Positions 1 through 8,226 of a DNA stretch of 39,601 nucleotides are shown in pieces (within the stretch, counting starts at the first letter, position 1; every line of letters starts with the position of its first letter). Source of the stretch: Candidatus Woesearchaeota archaeon (GTDB taxonomy: Archaea; Nanobdellota; Nanobdellia; Woesearchaeales; JASKKU01). The notes beneath the pieces were generated by a model, which saw only the letters and a program-made list of their open reading frames with translations, did no database searches and was not told where the DNA came from. The DNA is taken from positions 1 to 39,601 of the forward strand of contig DSBS01000044.1 of NCBI GenBank assembly GCA_011045925.1. The letters are read 5' to 3'. Made by a program: the position numbers and the translations under genes.

Positions 1-2006
1 CTTCTTATCCTGCATTCGAGATAAAATGGTTTCCAATCAGCGAGATTAACAAAAAGATGTCTCACATGAAGGAATATATCGATGTAATAAAAGAAGTGTC
101 AAGCAAATGCGATGAATTCGTTATAGCCTGCGATTATGATATAGAAGGAGAAGTTATTGGATACAATGTGCTCAGGTTTGCCTGTGGAAAACAGGATGCA
201 AAGCGAATGAAGTTCTCAACACTTACAAAACAGGAGCTAATTAATTCTTTTGAAAACGCTGAAAAAACAATTGACTGGGGGCAGGCTCACGCAGGTCTCG
301 CCAGGCACAACCTGGACTGGCTTTATGGAATAAACCTTTCCAGGGCATTAATGAGCTCAATCTCAAAGACAGGCAGGTTTAAGGTAATGAGCATAGGAAG
401 AGTACAGGGGCCGTCGCTTAAGATAATTACTGACAGGGAAAAAGAGATTCAGGACTTTTTGCCAGAGAAATACTGGAACATAAACATTATGGGGACAATA
501 AAGCAGGATGAAATTCAGGCATCCCATGAAAAAGACAAGGTTTGGGAAAAGGAAGAGGCGGAGAGAATATTCAATAAAGTAAACGGGAAGAACGGAACAG
601 TTGATGAAGTCTCAAAGGCTGAGAAAAAGATCTGGCCCCCCTTCCCTTTTGACCTGACCACATTGCAGACCGAGGCATACAGGAACTTCAGGCTTAATCC
701 GAAGAAAACACTTGAAATCGCACAGCAGCTCTACCTGGGCTCATACATATCCTACCCGAGGACAAGCTCACAGAAAATACCGCCCAGCATCGGGTACAAG
801 AAAATAATCACCAGCCTTTCTAAAAACCCAAAATATGCTGAGCTGGCTTCTGAACTCCTCAGCAAGAATAGCCTTAGGCCAAACAATGGAAAAAAAGAGG
901 ACCCTGCACACCCTGCAATATACCCAACAGGAATTTCACTAAAGACAACCGATGCGCTTGCGCTTAAGGTTTATGACCTGATTGTAAAAAGGTTTTTAGC
1001 GTCTTTTGGCGACATTGCTCTAAGAGAAAGCATGAATATCAGAATAAACATTGAAGGCGAAGCCTTCATAACTAAGGCAGTAAGAACAAAGCAAGAAGGC
1101 TGGTTAAAGCTTTACCAGCCTTACTCCAGCCTGAAAGATGAGCAGTTTTGCGATGCTGAAGAAAAAGACGCATTCACAAACAAAAAAACAGATCTGCTTG
1201 AAAAAGAGACACAGCCACCAAAAAGGTATACGCAGTCTTCGCTTATAAAAGAGCTGGAGAAAAGAAACCTTGGGACCAAGGCAACCAGGGCGCAGATTGT
1301 GGATACGCTTTACCAAAGGCAGTATGTTAAAAATGATCCCCTTGAAGCTACAGACTTCGGAATCAAGACTATAAAAATCCTTGAAAAATACAGCCCGAAG
1401 ATTATTGATGAAGAGCTGACCAAGCACTTTGAAGAAGACATGGAGAAGATAAGGGAAAAAAAGAAGAATATGGATGAAACAATTGAAGAAAGCAAAGCAA
1501 TCCTGAAGGATATTCTCCATGACTTTAAAAGTAAGGAAGAAAAGATAGGAAACGAGCTCAAGAATGCCTTATACGAAACAAGCAGAAAAGAAATTTACTT
1601 CGGCAAATGCCCAAGATGCAAAAAGGGAGACCTGATTCTAAAAAACGGAAAATTTGGCACTTTCATTGCGTGCTCAGAATACCCTGGCTGCAAACTTACT
1701 CTTACAATTCCCGGCAAGGCCAAGGCAAAATATGCCGAAGAGCAGTGCCAGCACTGCGGCTTTCCACTGGTAATAATTAAGTACCCCAGAAAAAAAGGAG
1801 AGAATTACTGCATAAACCCAGAATGCCCTGAAAAGAAAAAAAATGAAGAAAAAGATAAAGGTGAGCTGAATGAGCTTAATGAAAAAGCAAAGCAAAGAAA
1901 ATGCCCAAAATGCGGAACTCCCTTGGTAGCAAGGAAAAGCATACATGGCTACTTTTTTGCCTGCCCAAAGTTCCCTAAGTGCAGGCACATTGAAAACATA
2001 AATTAA
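1..2006 (+). CDS. topA: DNA topoisomerase I, type IA (5'-truncated by window)
   Basis: Relaxes negatively supercoiled DNA by transient single-strand cleavage. The reading frame is open from base 3 with no start codon before it, so the N-terminus lies outside the window; the Met at 57 is internal. Visible parts: end of the TOPRIM domain with the acidic DYDIEGE motif (bases about 132-155); the active-site region LGSYISYPRTSS, whose SYPRT tyrosine is codon 753-755; and three C-terminal four-Cys zinc ribbons (CPRCKKG...CSEYPGC, CQHCGFP...CINPEC, CPKCGTP...CPKFPKC). No helicase domain is seen in the part present, so reverse gyrase is unlikely. The stop is followed directly by a run of eight T. Family assignment is firm; archaeal topoisomerase I rather than III rests on the C-terminal zinc ribbons. 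Confidence 0.93.
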   Translation, partial: SYPAFEIKWFPISEINKKMSHMKEYIDVIKEVSSKCDEFVIACDYDIEGEVIGYNVLRFACGKQDAKRMKFSTLTKQELINSFENAEKTIDWGQAHAGLARHNLDWLYGINLSRALMSSISKTGRFKVMSIGRVQGPSLKIITDREKEIQDFLPEKYWNINIMGTIKQDEIQASHEKDKVWEKEEAERIFNKVNGKNGTVDEVSKAEKKIWPPFPFDLTTLQTEAYRNFRLNPKKTLEIAQQLYLGSYISYPRTSSQKIPPSIGYKKIITSLSKNPKYAELASELLSKNSLRPNNGKKEDPAHPAIYPTGISLKTTDALALKVYDLIVKRFLASFGDIALRESMNIRINIEGEAFITKAVRTKQEGWLKLYQPYSSLKDEQFCDAEEKDAFTNKKTDLLEKETQPPKRYTQSSLIKELEKRNLGTKATRAQIVDTLYQRQYVKNDPLEATDFGIKTIKILEKYSPKIIDEELTKHFEEDMEKIREKKKNMDETIEESKAILKDILHDFKSKEEKIGNELKNALYETSRKEIYFGKCPRCKKGDLILKNGKFGTFIACSEYPGCKLTLTIPGKAKAKYAEEQCQHCGFPLVIIKYPRKKGENYCINPECPEKKKNEEKDKGELNELNEKAKQRKCPKCGTPLVARKSIHGYFFACPKFPKCRHIENIN

Positions 2007-2008
2007 GC

Positions 2009-2016
2009 TTTTTTTT
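2009..2016 (+). terminator. T8 run after topA, possible archaeal terminator
   Basis: Eight consecutive T residues begin 3 nt after the topA stop codon. Archaeal RNA polymerase terminates at such U-runs. An imperfect inverted repeat (2032-2054, GCTTTC arms around an A/T core) follows and could add a stem. Termination here is inferred only. Confidence 0.4.
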
Positions 2017-2072
2017 AATCAAGAAGCCAAAGCTTTCTTTTTAAAAAGGAAAGCATCTAAACAAAACAAAAG

Positions 2073-2081
2073 CTTTTTAAC
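2073..2081 (+). promoter_or_regulatory. Possible TATA element for the signal peptidase-TFS operon
   Basis: A CTTTTTAAC element is centred about 33 nt before the ATG at 2110, giving a predicted short leader. It is the only good TATA-like element in the 103-bp gap after topA. Confidence 0.35.
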
Positions 2082-2109
2082 TGGCACCCAGCCCCTTTAC
2101 GAGTTAGAA

Positions 2110-2829
2110 ATGGTTTATTTGAAAAAAGCCTGGAAAAAAATCAAGAGATTCTGGAATTTTGTATGGAATGACAACTCGCCGCTCAGCTGGCTTCTCGCAC
2201 TTGTAATCTCATACCTGATAATCAAATTCATTTTCTTTCCGGTTCTGGAATTCAGCCTTGGAACAAGCTTCCCCCTTGTAGCTGTTGTTTCTGGCAGTAT
2301 GGAGCATAGGCTTTCTCCTGTAACAGACATCAACGGAAATATAGTTGTCGAAGAGAACGGGAACCACTTATACTCTATTTGCGGGAAAACCATCAAAGAA
2401 AGCAACAGGCTAGGCTTTTTTTCAAGAAAAATAAACCTTGAGAGATTCTGGCAAAGCTGTGGCCAGTGGTACAATGATTTCAATATAACAAAAGAAGATT
2501 TTTCCGGGTTTAGGTTCTCCAGAGGCTTTAACAGAGGGGATATAATGATAATTTATAACCCCAGCCCTGAAAAGATTCAGGTTGGCGATATAGTTGTTTT
2601 TGACTCTGAGTTTCTTAGCTACCCTATCATTCACAGGGTTGTCTCAAAGGATGAAAATAACGAGGGATTCTTCTTTTCAACCAAAGGAGACCACAATCCC
2701 GCGCAGAACCCTGATGAAAAGACTATTCATGAGTCAAGGCTTCATGGCAAAGCCGTTGCCAGAGTGCCGCTTGTTGGCTATGTTAAGATTGGGCTTTTTG
2801 AGCTCAAGAACTGGCTTTTTGCCAGATAG
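2110..2829 (+). CDS. Signal peptidase I (archaeal S26 family)
   Basis: Membrane-bound peptidase that removes signal peptides of Sec substrates. A basic N-terminus precedes a membrane segment (about residues 26-48). The catalytic serine motif SGSM (Ser63) follows, then the GDIMIIY and VGDIVVF strands, YPIIHRVV (His175) and KGDHN (Asp194), and a closing GYVKIG region. The Ser/His/Asp set, with His in place of the bacterial general-base Lys, is the archaeal/ER-type (Sec11-like) arrangement. An insert of about 75 residues lies between the serine box and the second conserved box. The downstream TFS ribosome-binding site overlaps the stop codon, so the two are probably co-transcribed. The window encodes at least four proteins with cleavable signal peptides that could be its substrates. 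Confidence 0.88.
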   Translation: MVYLKKAWKKIKRFWNFVWNDNSPLSWLLALVISYLIIKFIFFPVLEFSLGTSFPLVAVVSGSMEHRLSPVTDINGNIVVEENGNHLYSICGKTIKESNRLGFFSRKINLERFWQSCGQWYNDFNITKEDFSGFRFSRGFNRGDIMIIYNPSPEKIQVGDIVVFDSEFLSYPIIHRVVSKDENNEGFFFSTKGDHNPAQNPDEKTIHESRLHGKAVARVPLVGYVKIGLFELKNWLFAR

Positions 2830-2834
2830 GAGGG
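2828..2834 (+). promoter_or_regulatory. Shine-Dalgarno of the TFS gene
   Basis: AGGAGGG overlaps the signal peptidase stop (TAG, 2827-2829) and sits 5 nt before ATG 2840. It fixes the TFS start there rather than at an upstream in-frame ATG inside the signal peptidase gene. Confidence 0.75.
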
Positions 2835-2839
2835 AAAAA

Positions 2840-3163
2840 ATGTTTTGTCCAAAATGTAAAAGCCTGCTTCTTCCAAAAAACGATGGAAGAAAAAAGAAAA
2901 TGGTTTGTATGAGCTGTGGCTACGAAGAGCTTATGAAAGACGGCTCAACAATGACTTTCAATGAGAAGCTAAAGGAGAGAAAGAAGATAGAAGTCATAGA
3001 AAAAAAAGACGAAGGAAGCCTGCCTGTAACTGACATCTCATGTGAGAAATGCGACAACAACAAAGCCTATTTCTGGCTGCTGCAAACCAGGTCTTCAGAT
3101 GAGCCGGAAACAAAGTTTTACAAGTGCACCGAATGCGGGCACATCTGGAGAGAATATCTCTAA
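2840..3163 (+). CDS. tfs: Transcription factor S (TFIIS/RPB9-like)
   Basis: Transcript-cleavage factor that rescues backtracked archaeal RNA polymerase. The protein has 107 residues, the usual length. An N-terminal zinc ribbon (CPKC near residue 3, CMSC near 23) is joined by a charged linker to a C-terminal zinc ribbon (CEKC near 68, CTEC near 96). The tip of the second ribbon carries the RSSDEPET hairpin, with the Asp-Glu pair (residues 87-88) required for cleavage stimulation, so an active factor is expected. The start at 2840 is chosen because of the strong Shine-Dalgarno and because the protein then begins MFCPKC as in the family. A longer reading from 2594 would run through the signal peptidase gene. 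Confidence 0.95.
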   Translation: MFCPKCKSLLLPKNDGRKKKMVCMSCGYEELMKDGSTMTFNEKLKERKKIEVIEKKDEGSLPVTDISCEKCDNNKAYFWLLQTRSSDEPETKFYKCTECGHIWREYL

Positions 3164-3187
3164 AAAAGCAAGGCTTATCAGAAAAAT

Positions 3188-3403
3188 ATGAGAATCTCTG
3201 TAAAAGTCAGGTTAAACAAAAATGAAAGTAGGCTAGAAGCAGGGGAAAGCCCCGGCTCTTATACAGCTTTTATCAAAAGCCAGCCAGTTGAAGGCAAGGC
3301 AAATGCAGAGCTGATTAAGCTGGTTAAAAAAGAGCTTAAGTGCAGGAAAGCGCCAAGAATAATCTCAGGGAAAGCCTCAAAGAACAAGGTTCTTGAGGTA
3401 TGA
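3188..3403 (+). CDS. DUF167 / YggU-family protein
   Basis: Small conserved protein of 71 residues matching the UPF0235/DUF167 family: an N-terminal strand VKVRLNKNES, the central PVEGKANAELIKLVKKEL helix motif and the terminal SGKASKNKVLEV strand. Molecular function is unknown for the family. It lies 24 nt after TFS on the same strand and is probably the last gene of that transcript. It converges with pgk; only 36 bp separate the stop codons. Confidence 0.85.
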   Translation: MRISVKVRLNKNESRLEAGESPGSYTAFIKSQPVEGKANAELIKLVKKELKCRKAPRIISGKASKNKVLEV

Positions 3404-3417
3404 ATAGCCAAGAAAAA

Positions 3418-3437
3418 TTATAAATACGTTATAAATA
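3418..3437. repeat. Tandem TTATAAATA repeat between convergent genes
   Basis: Two exact copies of TTATAAATA (3418-3426 and 3429-3437) with 11-bp periodicity lie between two convergent genes, where no promoter is expected. They resemble TATA boxes, but no gene starts suitably downstream. Confidence 0.5.
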
Positions 3438-3439
3438 AC

Positions 3440-4582
3440 CTATCTCTTTCTAGCCAACTCAAGAAAAGGCAGAGTTCCATTTGCCAGGAATTGGAGGGTT
3501 GCACCGCCGCCTGTGGACACAAAGTCGAACTTTCTTGTCAAGCCCATTGACCTGACCAGCCAGGCAGTATCCCCCCCACCAACAATGGTTTTTGATGAAA
3601 GAGCTGACAGGAAAAGCGCAATGTCTTCTGAAGAAACCCTAAAATCTTCAACCTCATAAATGCCTAAAGGGCCATTCCACACCACGGTCTTTGAATCAGA
3701 TATAATCTTAACAAAATCCAGCAAAGTCCTGTACCCTAAGTCAACGCCATAATGCTGCTTCGGGATTTTTTTGCAGTCAACGTACTTAATAGCAACAGGA
3801 GCCCCTAAGCTTCTTGACACCAAAACATCGGAAGGCAGAACGATTTTTTCTGACTTTAGGAGCTTTGCTGCAGAATTTACAAAGTCCGGCTCATAAAGAG
3901 ACTTTCCCACATCAAATCCAAGAGCCCTATAGAAAGTGAAAATCATTGCTCCGCCAAGCAGGACCTTATCAGCTTTGCTAATGAAGCTTTTGATAAAAGT
4001 AAGCTTGGTTGAAAGCTTAGACCCACCCATAATGATTACTAAAGGGCGTTTTGCCTTTGAAAGGTCAAGGTGGCTAAGCTCCTTCTGAACCAGAAGGCCT
4101 ATTGCAGGCTTAATATACTTTGAAATTCCGTAGTTGGAAGCATGCTTCCTGTGCATCGTAGCAAAGGCATCATTAACAAAAACATCGCCCAAAGAAGCAA
4201 GAGACTTTGAGAATGAAGAGCTATTTTCTTTTTCTTCATGGAAAAACCTAATGTTTTCAAGAAGTACCAGCCCGGATTTTGAAGGTGAAGCAAGCTCATC
4301 CTCAAGAGCCCTGAAAGAAACCTTCTTCCTGAGCTTTTTTGCCAGCAACTCAGCCACCGGCCTTAGCGACAGGGTTTTATCAAAGGACTTTGGCCTTCCA
4401 AGGTGAGAAATTATGGTAATCTTCCTGGGTCCCCTAGAGATTATGTACTTTAGTGTATCAAGCGAAGCCGTAATCCTCTCATCATCAAGAACTTTCCCAT
4501 TCAGGACAGGAACATTATAGTCAGCCCTCAAAACAACTCTCCTGCCTTTAAGGCTCAGGCTTTTTACTGTCATTAAACTCAC
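3440..4582 (-). CDS. pgk: Phosphoglycerate kinase
   Basis: Interconverts 1,3-bisphosphoglycerate/ADP and 3-phosphoglycerate/ATP in glycolysis or gluconeogenesis. Full-length at 380 residues. Visible motifs: RADYNVP, ISHLGRPK and LENIRFF in the N-domain; VNDAFATMHRKHAS; IMGGSKLSTK; then VVWNGPLGIYE and the C-terminal nucleotide/phosphate loop GGGDTAW...FVSTGGGATLQFL. The preferred start is GTG at 4582: AAGGAGGG lies 7 nt upstream at 4590-4597, and the GTG overlaps the stop of the ATP-grasp gene (GTGA). An ATG at 4573 is possible but poorly spaced. It is the last gene of a four-gene operon beginning with lysS. Confidence 0.96.
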   Translation of the reverse strand: MSLMTVKSLSLKGRRVVLRADYNVPVLNGKVLDDERITASLDTLKYIISRGPRKITIISHLGRPKSFDKTLSLRPVAELLAKKLRKKVSFRALEDELASPSKSGLVLLENIRFFHEEKENSSSFSKSLASLGDVFVNDAFATMHRKHASNYGISKYIKPAIGLLVQKELSHLDLSKAKRPLVIIMGGSKLSTKLTFIKSFISKADKVLLGGAMIFTFYRALGFDVGKSLYEPDFVNSAAKLLKSEKIVLPSDVLVSRSLGAPVAIKYVDCKKIPKQHYGVDLGYRTLLDFVKIISDSKTVVWNGPLGIYEVEDFRVSSEDIALFLSALSSKTIVGGGDTAWLVRSMGLTRKFDFVSTGGGATLQFLANGTLPFLELARKR

Positions 4583-5670
4583 TTTGAAGCCCTCCTTATA
4601 AAAACCTGCTCATCAGATATGTCAAACTCATAGTCATAGCAAGGCTTAAACTTGCCTATCTTTGAAACAAATCCCGGAAGCAGAATCCTGTCTCCTTTGA
4701 ACTCCAGCTCTGAAATAACCTTACCCTTTTCTTCATTGGTTTTGTCAGACAAGTCAATTCCAAGGTCTGTGAGAACATTTGGCTGGTCTTTTTTGCTCTG
4801 CTCTTTGAATAGTATGGATTTCTTGTAAATATACTCTGCAAGCCTGGAAGCTATATTTATGCCAGTTGCTTTTGTAATCCCCTGAAGGCCCGGACTGAGG
4901 TTTACTTCGATTACCAAAGACCCCCTTGTGCTAGGGATTACATCAACTGCACAGATGTCAGCATTTATTGCCCTTACAGTCCTAACAGCAAGGCTTTTCA
5001 GCTCAGTTGATATTTCAAGCTTTTCTGTTGTTGCCCCTGCATGAATGTTTGCGCGCTTCTCTCCTTTTTTTGCAACCCTCTTATACCCATAAACCTCATC
5101 TCCAATTACAAGAAGCCTGTAGTCAACACCGGAAGATTCTATATACTCCTGAATAAAGAAAGGCTGCTTAAGGTGGCTAAGCGTATCAAGGATTGAAGTG
5201 GCTGTTGCAAGAGAATCAAGATAAATAACGCCTTTTCCCTGAGTTCCGTTTGGAATCTTGACAATTAAAGGATAATCTGAAGTCTCAACAAATTTCTTTG
5301 CAGAAGCAACCTTAGAGAAAAGATAGGTTTTTGGCATTGCCACTCCCCACTTCTGAAGAACAAGGTGCGTAAGAATCTTGTCATGGCCTATATCAAAGCT
5401 CTCGGGGCGCAACGGCATATAGCTTGACTCAGCAAAAGCATGGGCTAGAGCCCTCAGCGTCACAGCATATCTGAAAGAGCCTTTAAGAAAAACAGCATCA
5501 TATTTTGTAACAATCTCCTTTCCCTCATAAAAAACCTTCCATCCTTCCCTGTCGAGGCTTACCTGAAGCTCTTTTATATTAAGGCTGTCAACTGAGTCAA
5601 AAAACTTTCCAAGCTCCTTGCAAGCCCATTCAGAACTTGTGCTTCCGAGACTGATAACTGCACACTTCAT
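4579..5670 (-). CDS. RimK-like ATP-grasp ligase
   Basis: ATP-dependent carboxylate-amine ligase of the RimK class, which activates a carboxylate as acyl-phosphate and joins it to an amine, often adding glutamate. The 363 residues hold a pre-ATP-grasp region (1-90) with VISLGS and MPLRPESFDIGHDK; the ATP-grasp with PLIVKIPNGTQGKGV, FIQEYIESSGVDYR and YGYKRVAKKGEKRANIHAGA; and the metal-binding EVNLSPGLQGI. About 65 C-terminal residues after the ATP-grasp look like an extra beta-rich domain absent from minimal RimK. ATG 5670 is chosen because GGAG (5679-5682) lies 8 nt upstream; a GTG at 5679 is the alternative. The retropepsin-like gene immediately upstream is a known partner of RimK-type ligases, which points to protein or peptide modification rather than coenzyme F420 or pterin glutamylation. 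The substrate is unknown. Confidence 0.85.
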   Translation of the reverse strand: MKCAVISLGSTSSEWACKELGKFFDSVDSLNIKELQVSLDREGWKVFYEGKEIVTKYDAVFLKGSFRYAVTLRALAHAFAESSYMPLRPESFDIGHDKILTHLVLQKWGVAMPKTYLFSKVASAKKFVETSDYPLIVKIPNGTQGKGVIYLDSLATATSILDTLSHLKQPFFIQEYIESSGVDYRLLVIGDEVYGYKRVAKKGEKRANIHAGATTEKLEISTELKSLAVRTVRAINADICAVDVIPSTRGSLVIEVNLSPGLQGITKATGINIASRLAEYIYKKSILFKEQSKKDQPNVLTDLGIDLSDKTNEEKGKVISELEFKGDRILLPGFVSKIGKFKPCYDYEFDISDEQVFIRRASK

Positions 5671-5675
5671 AAAAA

Positions 5676-6023
5676 TCACTCCAAAGGGTTTATGAGAAAG
5701 CCTAGCTTCCTTAGCGAGTTTTTTCCAAGCAGAAGCGGAAACTTAAGCCTGCTCCTGTCTGCGATTGTAAAATTGGATTCAATTGTCTTGCCCTTAACAG
5801 TAATCTTAGCCCTTACAACAGCCCTTTTAGCTACGCCCAGGCTGGACTTGACCTTTTCTGTTTTTAGCAGGGGGCCTAAAGAAAGCTCTGCTGCAAGGCC
5901 AACATCAATTGAAGAAACACCTGCACCTGTATCAATCTTGGCAATTACCTTTGTAGAGTTTCCATCGCTCCCAAAAACCTCTACTACCTCGTTTAGCCCA
6001 ATACTGTTTGACATTTTTAACAT
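5676..6023 (-). CDS. Retropepsin-like aspartic protease, RimK-associated type
   Basis: A 115-residue protein with a single aspartic-protease lobe. The catalytic motif is KIDTGAGVSSI (DTGA, near residues 31-34), and a hydrophobic-hydrophobic-Gly motif, PLLLGKNSL, lies near the C-terminus; both are hallmarks of retropepsin folds, which act as homodimers. It resembles COG4067/PF05618 proteins (annotated as ATP-dependent zinc protease, RimB-like), which often neighbour RimK ligases. It begins 4 nt after the lysS stop and its TGA lies next to the ligase start, so translation is probably coupled. A second start at 6014 is possible. It may trim what the ligase adds; this is an inference from the pairing. 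Confidence 0.8.
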   Translation of the reverse strand: MLKMSNSIGLNEVVEVFGSDGNSTKVIAKIDTGAGVSSIDVGLAAELSLGPLLKTEKVKSSLGVAKRAVVRAKITVKGKTIESNFTIADRSRLKFPLLLGKNSLRKLGFLINPLE

Positions 6024-6027
6024 CTTC

Positions 6028-7497
6028 TTATTCTTTTGGCTTCAGCAGTACAAAAGGAATAATGTCCCTTAGAGATTCCTGCTCTGTAAGAAAAACAATA
6101 AGCCTGTCTATTCCAATTCCCAGGCCGCCTGTAGGCGGCATGCCGTACTCTACTGAAGTTATGAAATCATTATCCTTTGGCATGGCTTCTTCATCACCGA
6201 GCTCCCTGTCCCTCTCCTGCTTATTGAACCTTTCTTTCTGGTCAAGCGGGTCGTTAAGCTCAGAATATGCATTTGCAAACTCGCTTCCTGCTATAAAAAG
6301 CTCAAACCTCTCAGTAAAGCCCTCCTCTTTCCTATGGGCTTTTGTAAGTGGGCAGACTTCAATAGGGTAGTCAAGTATGAAAGTAGGCTGAATAAGCTTT
6401 TCCTCACAAGCCTGCTCAAAGATTGCATTAATAAGCAGGCCCCTTGTTAGTTCCCCCCTAAGCTCTACATCGCTAAAGCTATCTACTATTTCCTTAAGCT
6501 CTTCTGTGCTTTTAATAGAAACATCAATGCCTGCAAGGTTCTTAATAGCATCAACCATCTTAACCTTGCTAAAAGGCTTTCCAACATCAATCTCGTGCCC
6601 TTTGAACATAAACTTTGTTTTTCTGAAAACCTTTTTTGCGCATTCCCTGATAACTGTCTCTGTAATTTCCATCATGTCATTGTAGTCAGCATACGCCTGG
6701 TAGAGCTCAAGCATGGTAAATTCAGGATTGTGGTTTGTGTCTATCCCCTCATTCCTGAAGCACTTGCCCATGTCAAAAACCTTTTCGAACCCTCCGATAA
6801 TAAGCCTTTTAAGAAACAGCTCAGGTGAAATCTTAAGGTAAACATCCAGATCCTGGGCGTTATGGTGGGTAATGAAAGGCCTCGCATTTGCCCCCCCATA
6901 AACCGTCTGCAGAATCGGGGTTTCCAGCTCAATAAAGCCCCTGTCAAACAGAAAATCCCGAAAGAACCTGATTATTTCATGCCTCTGCCTGAAGACCTTC
7001 CTCGAATCAAGGCTCATAATCAGGTCAACATACCTCTGCCTGTACTTTATCTCAACATCCTTTATTCCGTGGTACTTCTCCGGAAGCGGCCTTATTGACT
7101 TGCACAGAACCTTAAAGCTTTCTGCAAAAATACTTATTTCACCAACTTTAGTCTTTCCAACACTTCCATTTACACCAATAAAGTCCCCAATATCAAGAAG
7201 CTCATTAACCTCAAAGCCTTTTGTTGTATCCTCTTTAAATACAACCTGAAGGTCATCCCATTCATCCCTGACTGTGAAGAAGGCAATTCTGCCCATTCTC
7301 CTTACTCTCATTATTCTTCCAGCATAGCTTTCCTTTCCTTTAGGCAGCTCCCCGCTCTTGCTGTTTTCATACTGATGCTTTATCTCAGAAGAGCTTTTTC
7401 CCTTTTCAAACTTATAGGGGAATGAGTTTATTTTCTGGTTCCTTAGCTCTTTAAGCTTTGAAATCTTTTGCTGGATTAGGTTTTCTTCCGGGTCCAT
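6028..7497 (-). CDS. lysS: Lysyl-tRNA synthetase, class II
   Basis: Charges tRNA-Lys. Full-length at 489 residues with class II architecture: N-terminal helix, OB-fold anticodon-binding domain (about 60-140, YAGRIMRVRRMG...FFTVRDEWDDLQVVF), motif 1 FIELETPILQ, motif 2 FRNEGIDTNHNPEFTMLELY and motif 3 GLGIGIDRLIVFL. It is the bacterial/eukaryotic-type enzyme; many Euryarchaeota use the unrelated class I LysRS instead. First gene of the lysS, retropepsin, ATP-grasp, pgk operon. A TATA-like element is centred 27-28 nt before its ATG, suggesting leaderless translation. Confidence 0.96.
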   Translation of the reverse strand: MDPEENLIQQKISKLKELRNQKINSFPYKFEKGKSSSEIKHQYENSKSGELPKGKESYAGRIMRVRRMGRIAFFTVRDEWDDLQVVFKEDTTKGFEVNELLDIGDFIGVNGSVGKTKVGEISIFAESFKVLCKSIRPLPEKYHGIKDVEIKYRQRYVDLIMSLDSRKVFRQRHEIIRFFRDFLFDRGFIELETPILQTVYGGANARPFITHHNAQDLDVYLKISPELFLKRLIIGGFEKVFDMGKCFRNEGIDTNHNPEFTMLELYQAYADYNDMMEITETVIRECAKKVFRKTKFMFKGHEIDVGKPFSKVKMVDAIKNLAGIDVSIKSTEELKEIVDSFSDVELRGELTRGLLINAIFEQACEEKLIQPTFILDYPIEVCPLTKAHRKEEGFTERFELFIAGSEFANAYSELNDPLDQKERFNKQERDRELGDEEAMPKDNDFITSVEYGMPPTGGLGIGIDRLIVFLTEQESLRDIIPFVLLKPKE

Positions 7498-7519
7498 GAG
7501 CCTTATGAAAAGCGTTCTA

Positions 7520-7528
7520 TTTTTAAAC
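7520..7528 (-). promoter_or_regulatory. TATA element of the lysS-pgk operon
   Basis: On the minus strand GTTTAAAAA is centred about 27.5 nt before the lysS ATG, placing the predicted transcription start at or next to the start codon. Confidence 0.5.
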
Positions 7529-7563
7529 TTTACCGAATGCTTTTAAAATATGCTGCTAAAAAG

Positions 7564-7594
7564 GCTTTAAAATTCAGTAAAACATTAAAAAAAG
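7564..7594 (+). promoter_or_regulatory. Candidate TATA elements of tyw3
   Basis: Two options exist: GCTTTAAAATT (7564-7574), giving a leader of about 20 nt containing AGGGG at 7606-7610, or CATTAAAAAAAG (7583-7594), giving a nearly leaderless start at 7615. The AGGGG favours the first. Confidence 0.35.
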
Positions 7595-7614
7595 CACATT
7601 AAAAAAGGGGATTT

Positions 7615-8226
7615 ATGAAACCTGTTAAGCAAAAAAAGCGCGCTGGCTTTGTAATGATAAAAGAATCAGTCCTTGAAAGAATGAAAAAAAGCGACAAGTC
7701 TAGCAAGGGCTCTGTTGATGATGAGGTTCTCCCGCTTTGCAACGCAATAAACAGGCTTAACGGGCTTGCAACAACAAGCTCATGCTCGGGGAGGATTTCA
7801 GTTGTTAAAGGAGAAGAAGGAGAGAAAACCAGGAATGCCTGGCTCTTTAAGAGCCACACCCCTGTAAATATGATTGACTTGCTAAGCATTAAGCTCCCTC
7901 AGGATTTAACCCTGTTCAAGATGGAGGGTGCAATAATACATGTTGCCTGTGAAAGCATTGAGAAAGCAAAAAAGCTTATTGAAGCCTCAAAGAGTGCCGG
8001 AATAAAAAGAGCAGCAATAATATCGCTCAGGGAGAATAAAATAATGGTGGAGATTATTTCCGGAGAGTCTCTCTGCTTTCCTTACTCAATAAACAAAAAG
8101 TTGCTTATAAGCCAAGAACACCTCGAAATCTGCCTGGAGGTTGCAAACAAAAAACTTAGGCGTGCCAGAGAAAAATTAAAAAAGCTGGAAAACGCCATAA
8201 TTCCAGTGGCTAAGAATCTTTCATAA
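7615..8226 (+). CDS. taw3: tRNA(Phe) wybutosine N-4 methyltransferase TYW3/Taw3
   Basis: SAM-dependent methyltransferase of the wyosine pathway, which builds the tricyclic base at position 37 of tRNA-Phe. The 203-residue protein has the diagnostic LATTSSCSGRISV motif (near residues 52-64), then a HVACESIEKAKKLIEASKSAG helix region and a basic C-terminal tail. TYW1, which makes the tricyclic precursor, is encoded about 15 kb away in this window (23138-24112), so the pathway is at least partly present. Its 3' end overlaps the convergent YvcK-like gene by 17 nt. Confidence 0.88.
   Translation: MKPVKQKKRAGFVMIKESVLERMKKSDKSSKGSVDDEVLPLCNAINRLNGLATTSSCSGRISVVKGEEGEKTRNAWLFKSHTPVNMIDLLSIKLPQDLTLFKMEGAIIHVACESIEKAKKLIEASKSAGIKRAAIISLRENKIMVEIISGESLCFPYSINKKLLISQEHLEICLEVANKKLRRAREKLKKLENAIIPVAKNLS

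Noticed and set aside
1..2006. Reverse gyrase
   Set aside because: No helicase domain is visible and the C-terminus has topoisomerase I zinc ribbons, although the N-terminus is outside the window.
2594..2839. Upstream extension of TFS inside the signal peptidase gene
   Set aside because: A strong Shine-Dalgarno and the family start define 2840.
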